Assembly (NCBI GenBank): GCA_910577845.1
Contig: CAJTNA010000015.1
Location: forward strand, 1 to 33,508
From: an uncultured Christensenella sp.
Lineage (GTDB): Bacteria > Bacillota > Clostridia > Christensenellales > UBA3700
Direction: 5' to 3'
Length of the DNA stretch: 33,508 nucleotides
Shown: one piece after another, positions 1 through 8,060 of the stretch
Position numbering within the stretch: the stretch's first letter is position 1
Layout: each line of letters starts with the position of its first letter
The notes under the pieces: generated by a model
Told to the model about the DNA's origin: nothing
Database searches by the model: none
What the model saw: the letters and a program-made list of their open reading frames with translations, nothing else
Position numbers and translations under genes: made by a program

Positions 1-780
1 GAACTTTATCAAAAATGGGAAATTAATACATATACAATTACATTTGACTGCAGAACAGAGGATGACCAGTTGTTAGATTTAATAGAAAAAACTTACACCT
101 ATGGTGAAAGTGTAGATTATGTTCCAACAAGGGATAATTACGATTTTGTATGTTGGATAAATGACGCAAATAATCAAGTATTTGATGGAGTAGTCAAAGA
201 AGATACATATTTGCGAGCAGAGTGGGAAACACATAAGCTGAAAGTAATTTATATAGAAGAAGACGGCACAATATTGTATGAGCAACGTATAGAAATTGGC
301 TCTACTGGCGGTAATTATTTTCCTAAAAAAGTTGGCTATAGGTTTGCCTATTGGAAAGAGTTCAACAACTTGCCATTATATGAAGAGGTAACATATTTTA
401 CTGCAGTTTGGCAAGAGGTAAAATGTACAATAACATTTTTTATTAACAACTATGTTTATAAATCATATAGTGTTGATTATAATTTGCCATTAAGTGAATT
501 GTTAAATGAATTAGCAATTAAGGATAAGCACGTTGCAAAATGCAGATATACTGACAATACAATTCCGAGCGAGTTTATTAATGATTTGATTGTAACTAAG
601 GATATGCGTATTGATTTGTTTGAAAGCTACATAAAAGGTACAAGCTCTAATGATTTTAAAGAAAGTTTAGAGGCAAACAAAAATTTAGTTATGTTAGCTT
701 TTGGCGGAATAGGGTTATTGATATTAATAACGATTTTCGGAGCGATTTTTGGTAAAAAACATAAGCGTAAGAAAAGATAG
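1..780 (+). CDS. InlB B-repeat surface protein with C-terminal membrane anchor, 5' end cut off (candidate phage adsorption protein)
   Basis: The reading frame is open from base 1, so the start lies left of the window; the TTG at 70 is not a likely start. Two to three beta-rich units are visible, each ending in a tryptophan-containing segment (AEWET near 225, AVWQE near 405) and holding a GY/NY-F-x-x-W pattern (for example DNYDFVCW and VGYRFAYW). This is typical of InlB B-repeats (Listeria/Bacteroides repeat, Flg_new), found in surface and adhesion proteins. The last 35 residues are a hydrophobic helix followed by a Lys/Arg-rich tail, so the repeats face outward with the tail in the cytoplasm. 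In filamentous phages the receptor-binding minor coat protein pIII has the same layout, and that role is inferred from context. It ends 62 bases before the next gene. Confidence 0.75.
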   Translation, partial: ELYQKWEINTYTITFDCRTEDDQLLDLIEKTYTYGESVDYVPTRDNYDFVCWINDANNQVFDGVVKEDTYLRAEWETHKLKVIYIEEDGTILYEQRIEIGSTGGNYFPKKVGYRFAYWKEFNNLPLYEEVTYFTAVWQEVKCTITFFINNYVYKSYSVDYNLPLSELLNELAIKDKHVAKCRYTDNTIPSEFINDLIVTKDMRIDLFESYIKGTSSNDFKESLEANKNLVMLAFGGIGLLILITIFGAIFGKKHKRKKR

Positions 781-842
781 CAGATATATTTTGTTATCTA
801 AAAAATAAGCGAGCGGTATGCAATAAGCCGTAAGGAGTAAAT

Positions 843-1196
843 ATGGAAAAGATTAGTATAAAAAAGCATTATATTGAAATGCCATATAATGCAGTAGACT
901 TGACTGACGAAACAATTAGATATTCGTTAAACATTGACGACAAGTATTTAAACCACGTTATAGTAGATTATTTAATAAACGAATTTAACTTGAAAAATTT
1001 TAAAAACGTAAAGTTAGATGCCAATGTTAATATATACAGCATTATTTATATCAACGTTAAAAATGTATGTCAAATAAAGGCAAGTATAAATGTAATGGTG
1101 TATATAAATAATCAAGAATTTCATTCAGTAGCAATTAATAAAACATTTGAAAATATTAAGTTATATATTGAGTATAAGGAGTGTGAGAAAAAATGA
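843..1196 (+). CDS. Small element protein of unknown function, 117 aa
   Basis: A good ribosome binding site (aaggag) lies a few bases before the ATG, and the stop overlaps the start of the next gene (ATGA), so the two are probably translationally coupled. The protein has no signal peptide or membrane helix. Alternating Ile/Val/Tyr and Asn residues suggest a beta-rich fold. I do not recognise the family. It lies between the membrane-anchored repeat protein and the replication gene, where filamentous phages carry small DNA-binding or assembly proteins, but no motif supports a specific role. Confidence 0.65.
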   Translation: MEKISIKKHYIEMPYNAVDLTDETIRYSLNIDDKYLNHVIVDYLINEFNLKNFKNVKLDANVNIYSIIYINVKNVCQIKASINVMVYINNQEFHSVAINKTFENIKLYIEYKECEKK

Positions 1197-1534
1197 AAAG
1201 ATATAAGTTTTACATAATTAGGGTAAAGGTACGCTATCCAGCGAACAAGGAATTTAAGTCGGATATAGAGTATAGGCACTATTTAAATGAGCTTACAAGC
1301 AAGGTAAATATAGCTAGATTGAACGAGAATGCGGACTATGATAAAATATACAGCTTATTTAATCACATTAAGCAACCGCCAAAAACGAGCTTTGTAGACA
1401 AAGGCGAGAGTATTATTGAAACAAATATATACTACCTAGTACAATGTACATATTTGAACAATAAGTTAGTATCACATATCATGACAGATTGCAAGTATCC
1501 AGAGCGAATACAAACGTTAAAAGAGGTAATGTAA
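1193..1534 (+). CDS. Small element protein of unknown function, 113 aa
   Basis: The ATG overlaps the previous stop and follows an aaggagtg ribosome binding site. The stop is immediately before the ATG of the next gene, so 843 to 2137 reads as one translationally linked set. The protein is soluble, rich in Tyr, Lys and Asn, with a basic N-terminus. No known motif is visible and I do not recognise the family. Confidence 0.65.
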   Translation: MKRYKFYIIRVKVRYPANKEFKSDIEYRHYLNELTSKVNIARLNENADYDKIYSLFNHIKQPPKTSFVDKGESIIETNIYYLVQCTYLNNKLVSHIMTDCKYPERIQTLKEVM

Positions 1535-2137
1535 ATGGCAAAAAAGCGTAAGGGAAAAGGCAGAAAAGCTGTTTATAGGACTAATAAAAGAGTTAGCAAT
1601 AAAACCACAAATAGCACGGCTAGAACAAAGCAAAATGCAAATGCTGGCACCAAGTCAAGGACAAGCCAAACAACGCAAAATAAGGCTAATAACACGTCAA
1701 AAATCGGTAGTAATAAGCCAAAGTTAAGCAAAGAAAAAGAAAGTGTTATACATAAGTTATTGCGTGCTTTGGGACTTGTAAAAGACAAGAAACAAAAGAA
1801 AGAGCAAAAGTATACTGATTATAATGTGGGGCAAATTCGACCAGTCAATACCAAAGAAACTAAAGGGCATAATGGTTATGTAATCACAAAAAAGGGTATA
1901 GGAAAAAATGCTGAATATGGCTATGTAAGCCTTACACATTCAAATATTACTGATGGGCAAAGAAATGTTAAATTATTACAAAATCCAAACCCAAATGATA
2001 CAAAAGACAGTTATGCTGTTAATAAAGCAAAAGTTGCTAAAGCAAGCGATTTAGGAAAACAAAAAAATGGTTGGAAATTAAATAAAAGGGATAAAAGAAC
2101 CTTAAAAAATATTTTTCACAAAAATAAAAAGAAATAA
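1535..2137 (+). CDS. Highly basic protein: disordered Lys/Thr/Asn N-terminus plus compact C-terminal domain, 200 aa
   Basis: Residues 1-70 are a low-complexity Lys, Arg, Thr, Asn and Ser-rich tail, likely unstructured and able to bind nucleic acid. Residues about 90-190 look like a folded domain with recognisable segments (GYVITKKG, YGYVSLTHS, LQNPNPND, KDSYAVNK, DLGKQKNGWKL). The protein ends in another basic cluster. The start follows an aagaggt ribosome binding site that lies within the end of the previous gene. The charge and the phage-like context suggest a DNA-binding or packaging-associated protein, but this is inference and I cannot name the family. Confidence 0.65.
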   Translation: MAKKRKGKGRKAVYRTNKRVSNKTTNSTARTKQNANAGTKSRTSQTTQNKANNTSKIGSNKPKLSKEKESVIHKLLRALGLVKDKKQKKEQKYTDYNVGQIRPVNTKETKGHNGYVITKKGIGKNAEYGYVSLTHSNITDGQRNVKLLQNPNPNDTKDSYAVNKAKVAKASDLGKQKNGWKLNKRDKRTLKNIFHKNKKK

Positions 2138-2140
2138 AAA

Positions 2141-2199
2141 AAGAAGGTTGTGACCCCCGAAACTTAATTCGTCCTTATTCACAGCTTTCGCCCCTTCTT
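2141..2199 (+). other. Structured non-coding element before the replication gene
   Basis: The sequence can fold with an outer 7-bp stem (aagaagg with ccttctt), an inner 6-bp stem (ttgtga with tcacag, one G-T pair) and a small apical stem (cgaa with ttcg). There is no T-run, so it is not an ordinary terminator. A position between the upstream small genes and the replication gene would fit a phage origin, a leader RNA or an attenuator; this is unproven. Confidence 0.35.
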
Positions 2200-2226
2200 C
2201 AATAATATTATACGCAATAATTTATA

Positions 2227-2267
2227 AAAAGTCAACTGACTTTTAAAAAATAGTTAAATAATTTAAC
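2227..2267. promoter_or_regulatory. Two operator-like palindromes upstream of the replication gene
   Basis: Two perfect inverted repeats lie in the 100 bases before the replication gene: aaaagtca-ac-tgactttt at 2227-2244 and gttaaat-a-atttaac at 2253-2267. Their size and spacing (25 bases between centres) suit dimeric repressor sites controlling expression of the replication and assembly genes. No repressor gene is recognisable in the visible part of the element. Confidence 0.4.
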
Positions 2268-2297
2268 AAAATAAATAAAACTGGAGGTAAAAATATA

Positions 2298-3239
2298 ATG
2301 AGCAAGACAACGGATGTAAGGTTGTCTGGCTGGGTAATTAATAGTAACTTGTTCGAGGAAGACTTTAAGTTTAGCGACTTAATAGAGGAAAAAGGAGCAT
2401 TAAGCTTTTTAATATATGTCATACTACGTGGCAAAATGAGCTTAACCAACGGGTATTATATTGAATTAACAGATAGTTTAATTCGCAAAATACATAAAAA
2501 TCTAGGTCGTTGCAGTAAAGGACAACCTCATATCAAGGAAATGATATTGTATTTTGGCGAACTTGGCATTTTAGATAGTGCATACCTAAAAAATAACATA
2601 TTAACATCCTTAGATATTCAAAAAGAATGGCTCAAAGCTAAGCAGAGTAAACGAGCTAAAATAAGTGCCGACAACTTAAAGCATTGGCTTTTAGTTGATA
2701 CTATGCCTACACCAGCGGACGATAAATGTAACATTAATGACGATAAATGTAGCAATTATGATAATAAATGTAACATTTATTCGGATAATTGCGGACATAA
2801 CAATACACAACAAAACACAACACGAGAGTTAGTCAAATATAATCTTAATAATAATATATCAGAAAATGAGGAATTTACTAGAGATAAGGTGCTTTCGATT
2901 ATATATGGCAAACATCCTAATATAGAAAAGTTTTTTGATGAACGTGGAGTGACAGAGAAGGTAATGTTATATGCAGAGTATTGGACACATGCATGTAATG
3001 ATACAAGGTGGCAAGCATATAATTGTGGGCTTGAAAAAGTTGCAGTGAATAATGACTTTTTTATACAAGTATTAAATAATTCGTCAGCAACAGCAGTGGT
3101 ATATGCTTTGCAAGAATGCTACGAACGACAAAAAGATATAACGCAGTCGGTCGAGCAGTATTTTAGAGGAATACTTGTACATCAGAATGTTAAGCTTGCA
3201 AAAGAACTACAAAATAAGTACCAAAGGGGGCAACAATAA
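2298..3239 (+). CDS. Replication initiation-type protein, DUF4373 (Lin1244/Lin1753-like) N-terminal domain, 313 aa
   Basis: Residues about 15-115 resemble the DUF4373 winged-helix domain found in phage and plasmid DnaD-like replication proteins. The features seen are an acidic F-x-x-D start, a GALSFLIYVIL segment, NGYYIEL, a central helix pair with FGELGILDSAYL, and the closing LTSLDIQKEW-KAK. A linker follows with four 7-residue Cys-containing repeats (141-168). The C-terminal 110 residues are helical with no recognised motif. The ATG follows a strong ggaggt site. It is the only replication-type gene seen in the element and leads the downstream gene block, which fits a role in starting episome replication (inference). 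Confidence 0.65.
   Translation: MSKTTDVRLSGWVINSNLFEEDFKFSDLIEEKGALSFLIYVILRGKMSLTNGYYIELTDSLIRKIHKNLGRCSKGQPHIKEMILYFGELGILDSAYLKNNILTSLDIQKEWLKAKQSKRAKISADNLKHWLLVDTMPTPADDKCNINDDKCSNYDNKCNIYSDNCGHNNTQQNTTRELVKYNLNNNISENEEFTRDKVLSIIYGKHPNIEKFFDERGVTEKVMLYAEYWTHACNDTRWQAYNCGLEKVAVNNDFFIQVLNNSSATAVVYALQECYERQKDITQSVEQYFRGILVHQNVKLAKELQNKYQRGQQ
2718..2801 (+). repeat. Four tandem 21-base units coding Cys heptads
   Basis: Units start at 2718, 2739, 2760 and 2781. The first three are close copies and the fourth is diverged. They encode DDKCNIN, DDKCSNY, DNKCNIY and SDNCGHN, which puts a cysteine every seven residues in the linker between the two halves of the replication protein. Confidence 0.8.
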
Positions 3240-3623
3240 ATGGTTTTAAAAGAAAATTTAATAAAAATAGGCAAAGTATTGCTAATAGTAATATATGCAG
3301 TGTTTATAATATTTATTATTCACACGTCAGTAACAGCTTTATCTACAAATAAGGATATAAATATTGATAACTACATTGGCAAATCGTTTGTATCACAAGA
3401 TTTAGAAACAACAATTACGATTGCGAGTAGTCAAAGTATCAACATTAGACAAAATAAACGCATTGGCTCACGTGAGATTATTAAAACAGAACACGATATA
3501 ATATTAATACACGACATTGACGACGATTTTGCAATAAAATTTGTGAATGAAAATACGATTTTTTGCGAAAAAACAAAAGAATACTTGTATTTAGCTAATA
3601 AAATGGGTGTTAACAATGCTTAA
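3240..3623 (+). CDS. Single-pass membrane protein, 127 aa
   Basis: The start directly follows the replication gene stop, with a strong aaaggggg site. Residues about 10-34 form one hydrophobic helix after a Lys-containing start, so it is either a signal anchor or an uncleaved signal peptide. The remaining 90 or so residues are a polar, probably beta-rich domain outside the membrane. It overlaps the Zot-like gene by 8 bases. It is too large for a typical filamentous phage major coat protein; a minor coat or assembly role is possible but unproven. Confidence 0.6.
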   Translation: MVLKENLIKIGKVLLIVIYAVFIIFIIHTSVTALSTNKDINIDNYIGKSFVSQDLETTITIASSQSINIRQNKRIGSREIIKTEHDIILIHDIDDDFAIKFVNENTIFCEKTKEYLYLANKMGVNNA

Positions 3624-5820
3624 AACATTTTGTAGAAAAAATAAATATAGCTTTTTTACGTGGTTGTTAATAGCAGTATCAATAATATTAGCTGTATTTG
3701 TGTTCAATGGTGCATACAAAGATTTAGTACAATCAATAAAGATAGCTATAGATTACATAGTGGGTATGTTTGTTGACACTTCAAGCGGAACAACACCACC
3801 ACAGCCAACACCACCAAGTGATAATAGCGGAATAATAAACTTGCCTATAAATTTAGATATTTTTGTGGCTAAACTGCGAATTTGGGGCTTAATGTTCGTA
3901 AATTTTGGTACATATTCTATCTTTTTTAGTAAATTAATGTACTATGTTATTTTGCTTGCTATGTGGTCACCACTTGTAATTTTGACGTGGATATTGTTAA
4001 AAAAATTAATAGTAGCAATATATCTTAAACCTAACACAAGACACGGACAATACACATTACCGTTAAAATGTTATTTGGCAGTGTCAAAGGTAGCTATAAA
4101 GCCACCAGTAGAATATTCAAGGAATTGGTGGGAGCATATAAAGAAGAGCAAACTACGCATAATTTTAATAGCTATTTGGTGCTTTAATTTAAACTTGCCA
4201 GCCATAGTTATTCCATTGCTGCCATATTACTTGTATAGTTGTTTTAATTTAAATTTCAAAAACTTGTATTCATTAATCAAGTATGAAATAGCTTGCACAA
4301 AATATATAGCAATGTTAGGTGTAGTAATAATAGTACCAGTTGTAATAATAGTACTGGACAAGCTAAGAATTAATACTGCATTAAGAAGATTGAGAGCATT
4401 TGAAGAATATAATCGCAAAGTGCTTGAGGGAAGAGAGTTAGTAACATACAAAGATGGTGTGATGGGGTGTGGTAAGACTAAGACAATGACCCAAGAGATA
4501 TTAGAGGAATCTGTAATATTTACAAACAAAGCATATGAACTAAAGAATGTATGTAAAAAGATGTTCCCATTTTTCCCATGGTTGCTTTATGAACTGGATA
4601 TTGAGAAAAACATAAAAGCTGGCAAAATGTATAGCTGGGCAACGGCAGTTGATTACATAGCGAACATTGAAAAACTATATAATGCAGATAGTCATAATTT
4701 GTTTGGATATAACGTTAAAAAGTACAAAAAAACATATAACAATGGTTTAGTTAAAAAGCATTTGTTTGATGTGCTAAAAGATTACATTAAATTGCACTTT
4801 ATATACATATTTACTGGTTCATACATTGTAGCAAACTATCCAATACGTGAAAGCAAGCAAATGCAGACATTGGGTAATAGTGTGCGTTGGGACTGCGACT
4901 TTTTCAACTTTGACAAAGATTATGAGGAAGCAAGCTATTATAGTAAGATACTTGACTTTGACTACATTAGAATGTTGACAAAATTTGACCCAAGCCCAAT
5001 TAAAGATTCTTTTGAGTTTGGTATAATCGCAATCACAGAAGCAGATAAAGAACAAAAGAACGCTCCAAACTCAATTGAAGATAGCTCAAAAAGTCCGTAT
5101 CCAAACCCTAAGAACGATGGAATTACTTTGTTTGAAAAGTTTATACGTCACCACGCAACAGTAATGGGATATTGCTTCGCAGTAATATTTAAAGACGGAC
5201 AACGTGCAATGAGCTTGAACGCAGACACAAGAGAAATTAGCACCTTAGAACATTTGAAAAAGCCTAGCAAGGAAAAGAATACATTACCATTTTTCTTTAT
5301 TGAAAAAATGGCTTGTAGGATAAGTAGATTTATTGATGAGAAACTAATAGACGATAAAGAATACTACAGAGGTGATGACACGTTATTTTACTATGGCTTA
5401 ATATATTTATCTGCGGTGTTGTATAACTTTTATTATCGCCGTAAAAACCGCTATGGATATGTCATAGTGACAAAAATGGTAGAAGCTGGAGTAATGGATG
5501 GCAACGAAACATTAGTAAAGCTATATTTATTAAATGCAATAGCTAATGCAGATGTGTACACAACAGATACTCACGCATCACACTTTGAGGAAAAAGCAAG
5601 AAAGAGCGGAAGCGGTATATTAAAGTATAAGGCTTACAAAAAAGTAAGAATGTCTGACAGTGAACTTGGCGAACAGCACAGCACAAGCGGAAATGATTTA
5701 CACAACCCAGACTGGAAAAAGCCATTTATTGAAAAGGCACAAACAGAGGCTGAGGAAAAGAAAGCAGTTGACAAAGCAAAAGCAAAGAAAAAAGCAAAAG
5801 AGATATTGGAGGAAGAATAA
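3616..5820 (+). CDS. Zot/pI-like membrane ATPase, filamentous phage morphogenesis type, 734 aa
   Basis: The first 250 residues hold about four membrane helices (near 15-32, 105-135, 182-207 and 230-249) split by a Pro/Thr-rich linker. They are followed by a P-loop domain with Walker A GVMGCGKT at about 281-288 and a Walker B-like FGIIAITEAD near 468-477. This matches the Zonular occludens toxin/pI family, in which an inner-membrane ATPase drives extrusion of filamentous phage. Usual family members are about 350-450 residues with the ATPase first, so the long membrane region in front is unusual and may be a fused assembly protein. The C-terminal tail is Lys/Glu/Ala-rich and likely helical. I chose the ATG at 3616 (a gggtg site 6 bases before) over an in-frame GTG at 3607. 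It overlaps both neighbouring genes. Confidence 0.72.
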   Translation: MLKTFCRKNKYSFFTWLLIAVSIILAVFVFNGAYKDLVQSIKIAIDYIVGMFVDTSSGTTPPQPTPPSDNSGIINLPINLDIFVAKLRIWGLMFVNFGTYSIFFSKLMYYVILLAMWSPLVILTWILLKKLIVAIYLKPNTRHGQYTLPLKCYLAVSKVAIKPPVEYSRNWWEHIKKSKLRIILIAIWCFNLNLPAIVIPLLPYYLYSCFNLNFKNLYSLIKYEIACTKYIAMLGVVIIVPVVIIVLDKLRINTALRRLRAFEEYNRKVLEGRELVTYKDGVMGCGKTKTMTQEILEESVIFTNKAYELKNVCKKMFPFFPWLLYELDIEKNIKAGKMYSWATAVDYIANIEKLYNADSHNLFGYNVKKYKKTYNNGLVKKHLFDVLKDYIKLHFIYIFTGSYIVANYPIRESKQMQTLGNSVRWDCDFFNFDKDYEEASYYSKILDFDYIRMLTKFDPSPIKDSFEFGIIAITEADKEQKNAPNSIEDSSKSPYPNPKNDGITLFEKFIRHHATVMGYCFAVIFKDGQRAMSLNADTREISTLEHLKKPSKEKNTLPFFFIEKMACRISRFIDEKLIDDKEYYRGDDTLFYYGLIYLSAVLYNFYYRRKNRYGYVIVTKMVEAGVMDGNETLVKLYLLNAIANADVYTTDTHASHFEEKARKSGSGILKYKAYKKVRMSDSELGEQHSTSGNDLHNPDWKKPFIEKAQTEAEEKKAVDKAKAKKKAKEILEEE

Positions 5821-6026
5821 TGATATTAAAAGAATTGTATCTACAGCAACTAATAAATGAGCATTATGTTCCAATGGTGACCCTCACGCAGAACATAGAG
5901 CTTGCAAAAAAGATAGCAAAGCAAGAGGAGTATTTAAAGTCAATTGGCTATACAGACAAGCAACTTGACTTAATGTACAATGAAGCCAAAGAAAACGTTA
6001 AAACAATGTTAAAAAAACTAGATTAA
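5820..6026 (+). CDS. Small helical protein of unknown function, 68 aa
   Basis: The ATG overlaps the Zot-like gene's stop (TAATG), with a ggagga site inside that gene, so translation is coupled. The protein is predicted mostly helical with a Lys/Glu-rich pattern and no membrane segment or known motif. I do not recognise the family. Confidence 0.6.
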   Translation: MILKELYLQQLINEHYVPMVTLTQNIELAKKIAKQEEYLKSIGYTDKQLDLMYNEAKENVKTMLKKLD

Positions 6027-6041
6027 AGAGGTGGCGTAAAT

Positions 6042-6293
6042 ATGAAAAACAAATCATATAACAAGGCAATAAAAGAATTAAATTGTAGATACGCAGATAA
6101 AAATGGAATATGTAGTGTTTTATCTTGTGAAGAAATAAAAGAATATTGCCCGTTAGGACCTTGTAAAGATTATAAGCAAAAACATAGCAAACGAATACAA
6201 AGAAAAATTGATAAAATTTGCGAGCTTGCACAAGAATATTATAAAGAATTTGCAACACATACAGGGGGTAGCAATGGACTTAGAATTGAATAA
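6042..6293 (+). CDS. Small Cys-rich basic protein, 83 aa
   Basis: A strong aaagaggtgg ribosome binding site precedes the ATG. Residues about 11-42 hold six cysteines (CRY, GIC, LSC, EYC, GPC and neighbours), followed by a basic helical tail. This suggests a small zinc-binding or disulfide-stabilised domain. Its last 20 bases overlap the methyltransferase start in another frame. Function unknown. Confidence 0.55.
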   Translation: MKNKSYNKAIKELNCRYADKNGICSVLSCEEIKEYCPLGPCKDYKQKHSKRIQRKIDKICELAQEYYKEFATHTGGSNGLRIE

Positions 6294-6993
6294 AATCTAC
6301 TTAGAAGATTGTTACAAATTTATTAAGCAGATTCCAGATAACAGCATTGACCTTATTATAACTGACCCGCCTTATGAACAAGAGGTTAACCATAGTGCAG
6401 GAGCATTTGGGAAAAAGAAAAAGCTACATTTTAAGCAAATAGTTGACTTGTCTTACGGCTTTGATTATTCAATATTAGACGAGTTTGTTAGAGTATTAAA
6501 AAAGATAAATCTTTATATTTGGTGCAGTAAAAAGCAAATACAATTTTTATTAGATTATTTTGTTAATAGAAAAGGTTGTTATTGGGAATTAATAACTTGG
6601 CATAAAGAAAACGCTGTGCCGACAGGAAACAATACATTTATATGTGACACGGAATATTGCTTATTTTTCCGTGAAAAAGGTGTGCTTTTATGTGGGAATT
6701 ATTTCACTAAACGAAAGTATTATGTGACATATACAAACAAGTCAGATAAATCAAAATTTCAGCATCCAACAATCAAGCCATTGCAAATAATAAAAAACTT
6801 TGTGCTAAATAGTAGCAAAGAAAACGACATTATAATTGACCCGTTCGTTGGTAGTGGAACAACAGCAGTTGCCTGCAGGGAATTAAATAGACAATTTATT
6901 GCGTGTGAGATTAATCAAGAATACCACAAGATAGCTTGTGACAGATTGAATCAGACACGAGCTGACGGACAGATGACAATGTTCTTAGAGTAG
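6274..6993 (+). CDS. Beta-class N6-adenine/N4-cytosine DNA methyltransferase, 239 aa
   Basis: It transfers a methyl group from S-adenosylmethionine to an exocyclic amino group in DNA. The catalytic motif IV DPPY is at 31-34 and the AdoMet-binding motif I DPFVGSGTT at 189-197, preceded by the HPTIKPL segment at 164-170. Catalytic motif first and AdoMet motif last is the beta-class order; the short middle part would carry target recognition. I chose the ATG at 6274 because it has an agggggt site and begins with the usual LxKIYxEDC segment; longer starts in the frame lack one. No restriction endonuclease is adjacent, so it looks like an orphan phage methylase that could shield element DNA from host restriction or regulate it (inference). 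Confidence 0.88.
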   Translation: MDLELNKIYLEDCYKFIKQIPDNSIDLIITDPPYEQEVNHSAGAFGKKKKLHFKQIVDLSYGFDYSILDEFVRVLKKINLYIWCSKKQIQFLLDYFVNRKGCYWELITWHKENAVPTGNNTFICDTEYCLFFREKGVLLCGNYFTKRKYYVTYTNKSDKSKFQHPTIKPLQIIKNFVLNSSKENDIIIDPFVGSGTTAVACRELNRQFIACEINQEYHKIACDRLNQTRADGQMTMFLE

Positions 6994-7004
6994 AGAGGTA
7001 AAGT

Positions 7005-8051
7005 ATGAGAACATTGCAAGAATTAAAGATGTTGCAGGCACTGCCATTAGATATTAAGATTGCAAAAACGCAAGCAAGGGTAAGGGAGTGGGTCAATCAT
7101 TATGGAGTTGATGGAGTTTATGTATCATTTAGTGGTGGTAAAGACAGCACAGTGTTATTATATATAGCAAGACAAATGTATCCCGAAATAGAGGCAGTTT
7201 TTGTTGACACAGGGCTTGAGTACCCAGAACTACGAAAGTTTGCAAAGACTTTTGACAATGTAACGATAATAAGACCAGAAATGTTTTTTGTTGATGTAAT
7301 TAAAAAGTATGGTTATCCATTCTTTGGAAAAGAGATTGCTGAATGTATTGAGCAAGGAAAAAAGGCTCTGGAAAGGAATGATGGTACATATTATTATCGT
7401 TTGTTAAAATTACAAGGCAAATCACTTGATAAAAACGGAAATAAAAGCATATATAATATTGAAAAATACGAACCAATGTTATATGTGGATTTTAAAATAA
7501 GCTCAAAATGTTGCAATATTATGAAAAAGAAACCGCTAAATTTATTTGCAAAATTATATGATAAATATCCTATGACAGCACAATTATCTGAAGAAAGCAG
7601 ATTAAGAACACAACAATGGCTTAAAAATGGTTGTAATGGTTTTGATATGAAAAGTCCAATAAGCAACCCAATGTCATTTTGGACTGAACAAGATATACTA
7701 CATTACATAAGAGATAATAATGTAAAAATTGCAAATATTTATGGAGATATTGTATATGTTGATAAAAATGGCAATTATTATGATTATTTATTATGTGATA
7801 CTGGAACATTAACTACTACTAAATGTAAAAGAACTGGTTGTATGTTTTGTGCATTTGGATGTCAAGAAGAGAGAGGCGAGGGTAGATTTCAAATGCTCAA
7901 ACGAACGCACCCAAAACAATACGAGTATTGTATGAATGGTGGCGAGTATGGCGAACAAGGCATTTGGCAACCAAACTCAAAAGGCTTGGGTATGAAACAT
8001 TGCATTGATGTGATTAATAATATATACGGCAAAGATTTTATTAAATATTAG
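7005..8051 (+). CDS. PAPS-reductase-family (adenine nucleotide alpha hydrolase) protein, 348 aa
   Basis: The PP-loop SGGKDS is at 43-48 after a helical lead, followed by the VDTGLEYPE segment, as in PF01507 proteins (PAPS reductase, CysD, DndC). Cysteines at 169-170 and a cluster at 274, 279, 282 and 286 could hold an iron-sulfur cluster or zinc. Proteins of this family occur widely in phages, where the substrate is mostly unknown. Real sulfate assimilation is unlikely because no cys genes are nearby, and dndB, dndD and dndE are also absent. The gene lies 11 bases after the methyltransferase, so a shared role in nucleic-acid or nucleotide modification is possible but inferred. The start has a gagaggt site. 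Confidence 0.82.
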   Translation: MRTLQELKMLQALPLDIKIAKTQARVREWVNHYGVDGVYVSFSGGKDSTVLLYIARQMYPEIEAVFVDTGLEYPELRKFAKTFDNVTIIRPEMFFVDVIKKYGYPFFGKEIAECIEQGKKALERNDGTYYYRLLKLQGKSLDKNGNKSIYNIEKYEPMLYVDFKISSKCCNIMKKKPLNLFAKLYDKYPMTAQLSEESRLRTQQWLKNGCNGFDMKSPISNPMSFWTEQDILHYIRDNNVKIANIYGDIVYVDKNGNYYDYLLCDTGTLTTTKCKRTGCMFCAFGCQEERGEGRFQMLKRTHPKQYEYCMNGGEYGEQGIWQPNSKGLGMKHCIDVINNIYGKDFIKY

Positions 8052-8060
8052 GGGTGACAT

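Noticed and set aside
3240..3623. Major coat protein of the filamentous phage
   Set aside because: At 127 residues with a large polar domain after the helix, it does not look like a short helical major coat protein.
6274..6993. Restriction-modification system
   Set aside because: No endonuclease-like gene is next to the methyltransferase, so it is treated as an orphan methylase.
7005..8051. DNA phosphorothioation (Dnd) system from the DndC-like PP-loop
   Set aside because: dndB, dndD and dndE are absent and the protein fits the broader phage PAPS-reductase family better.
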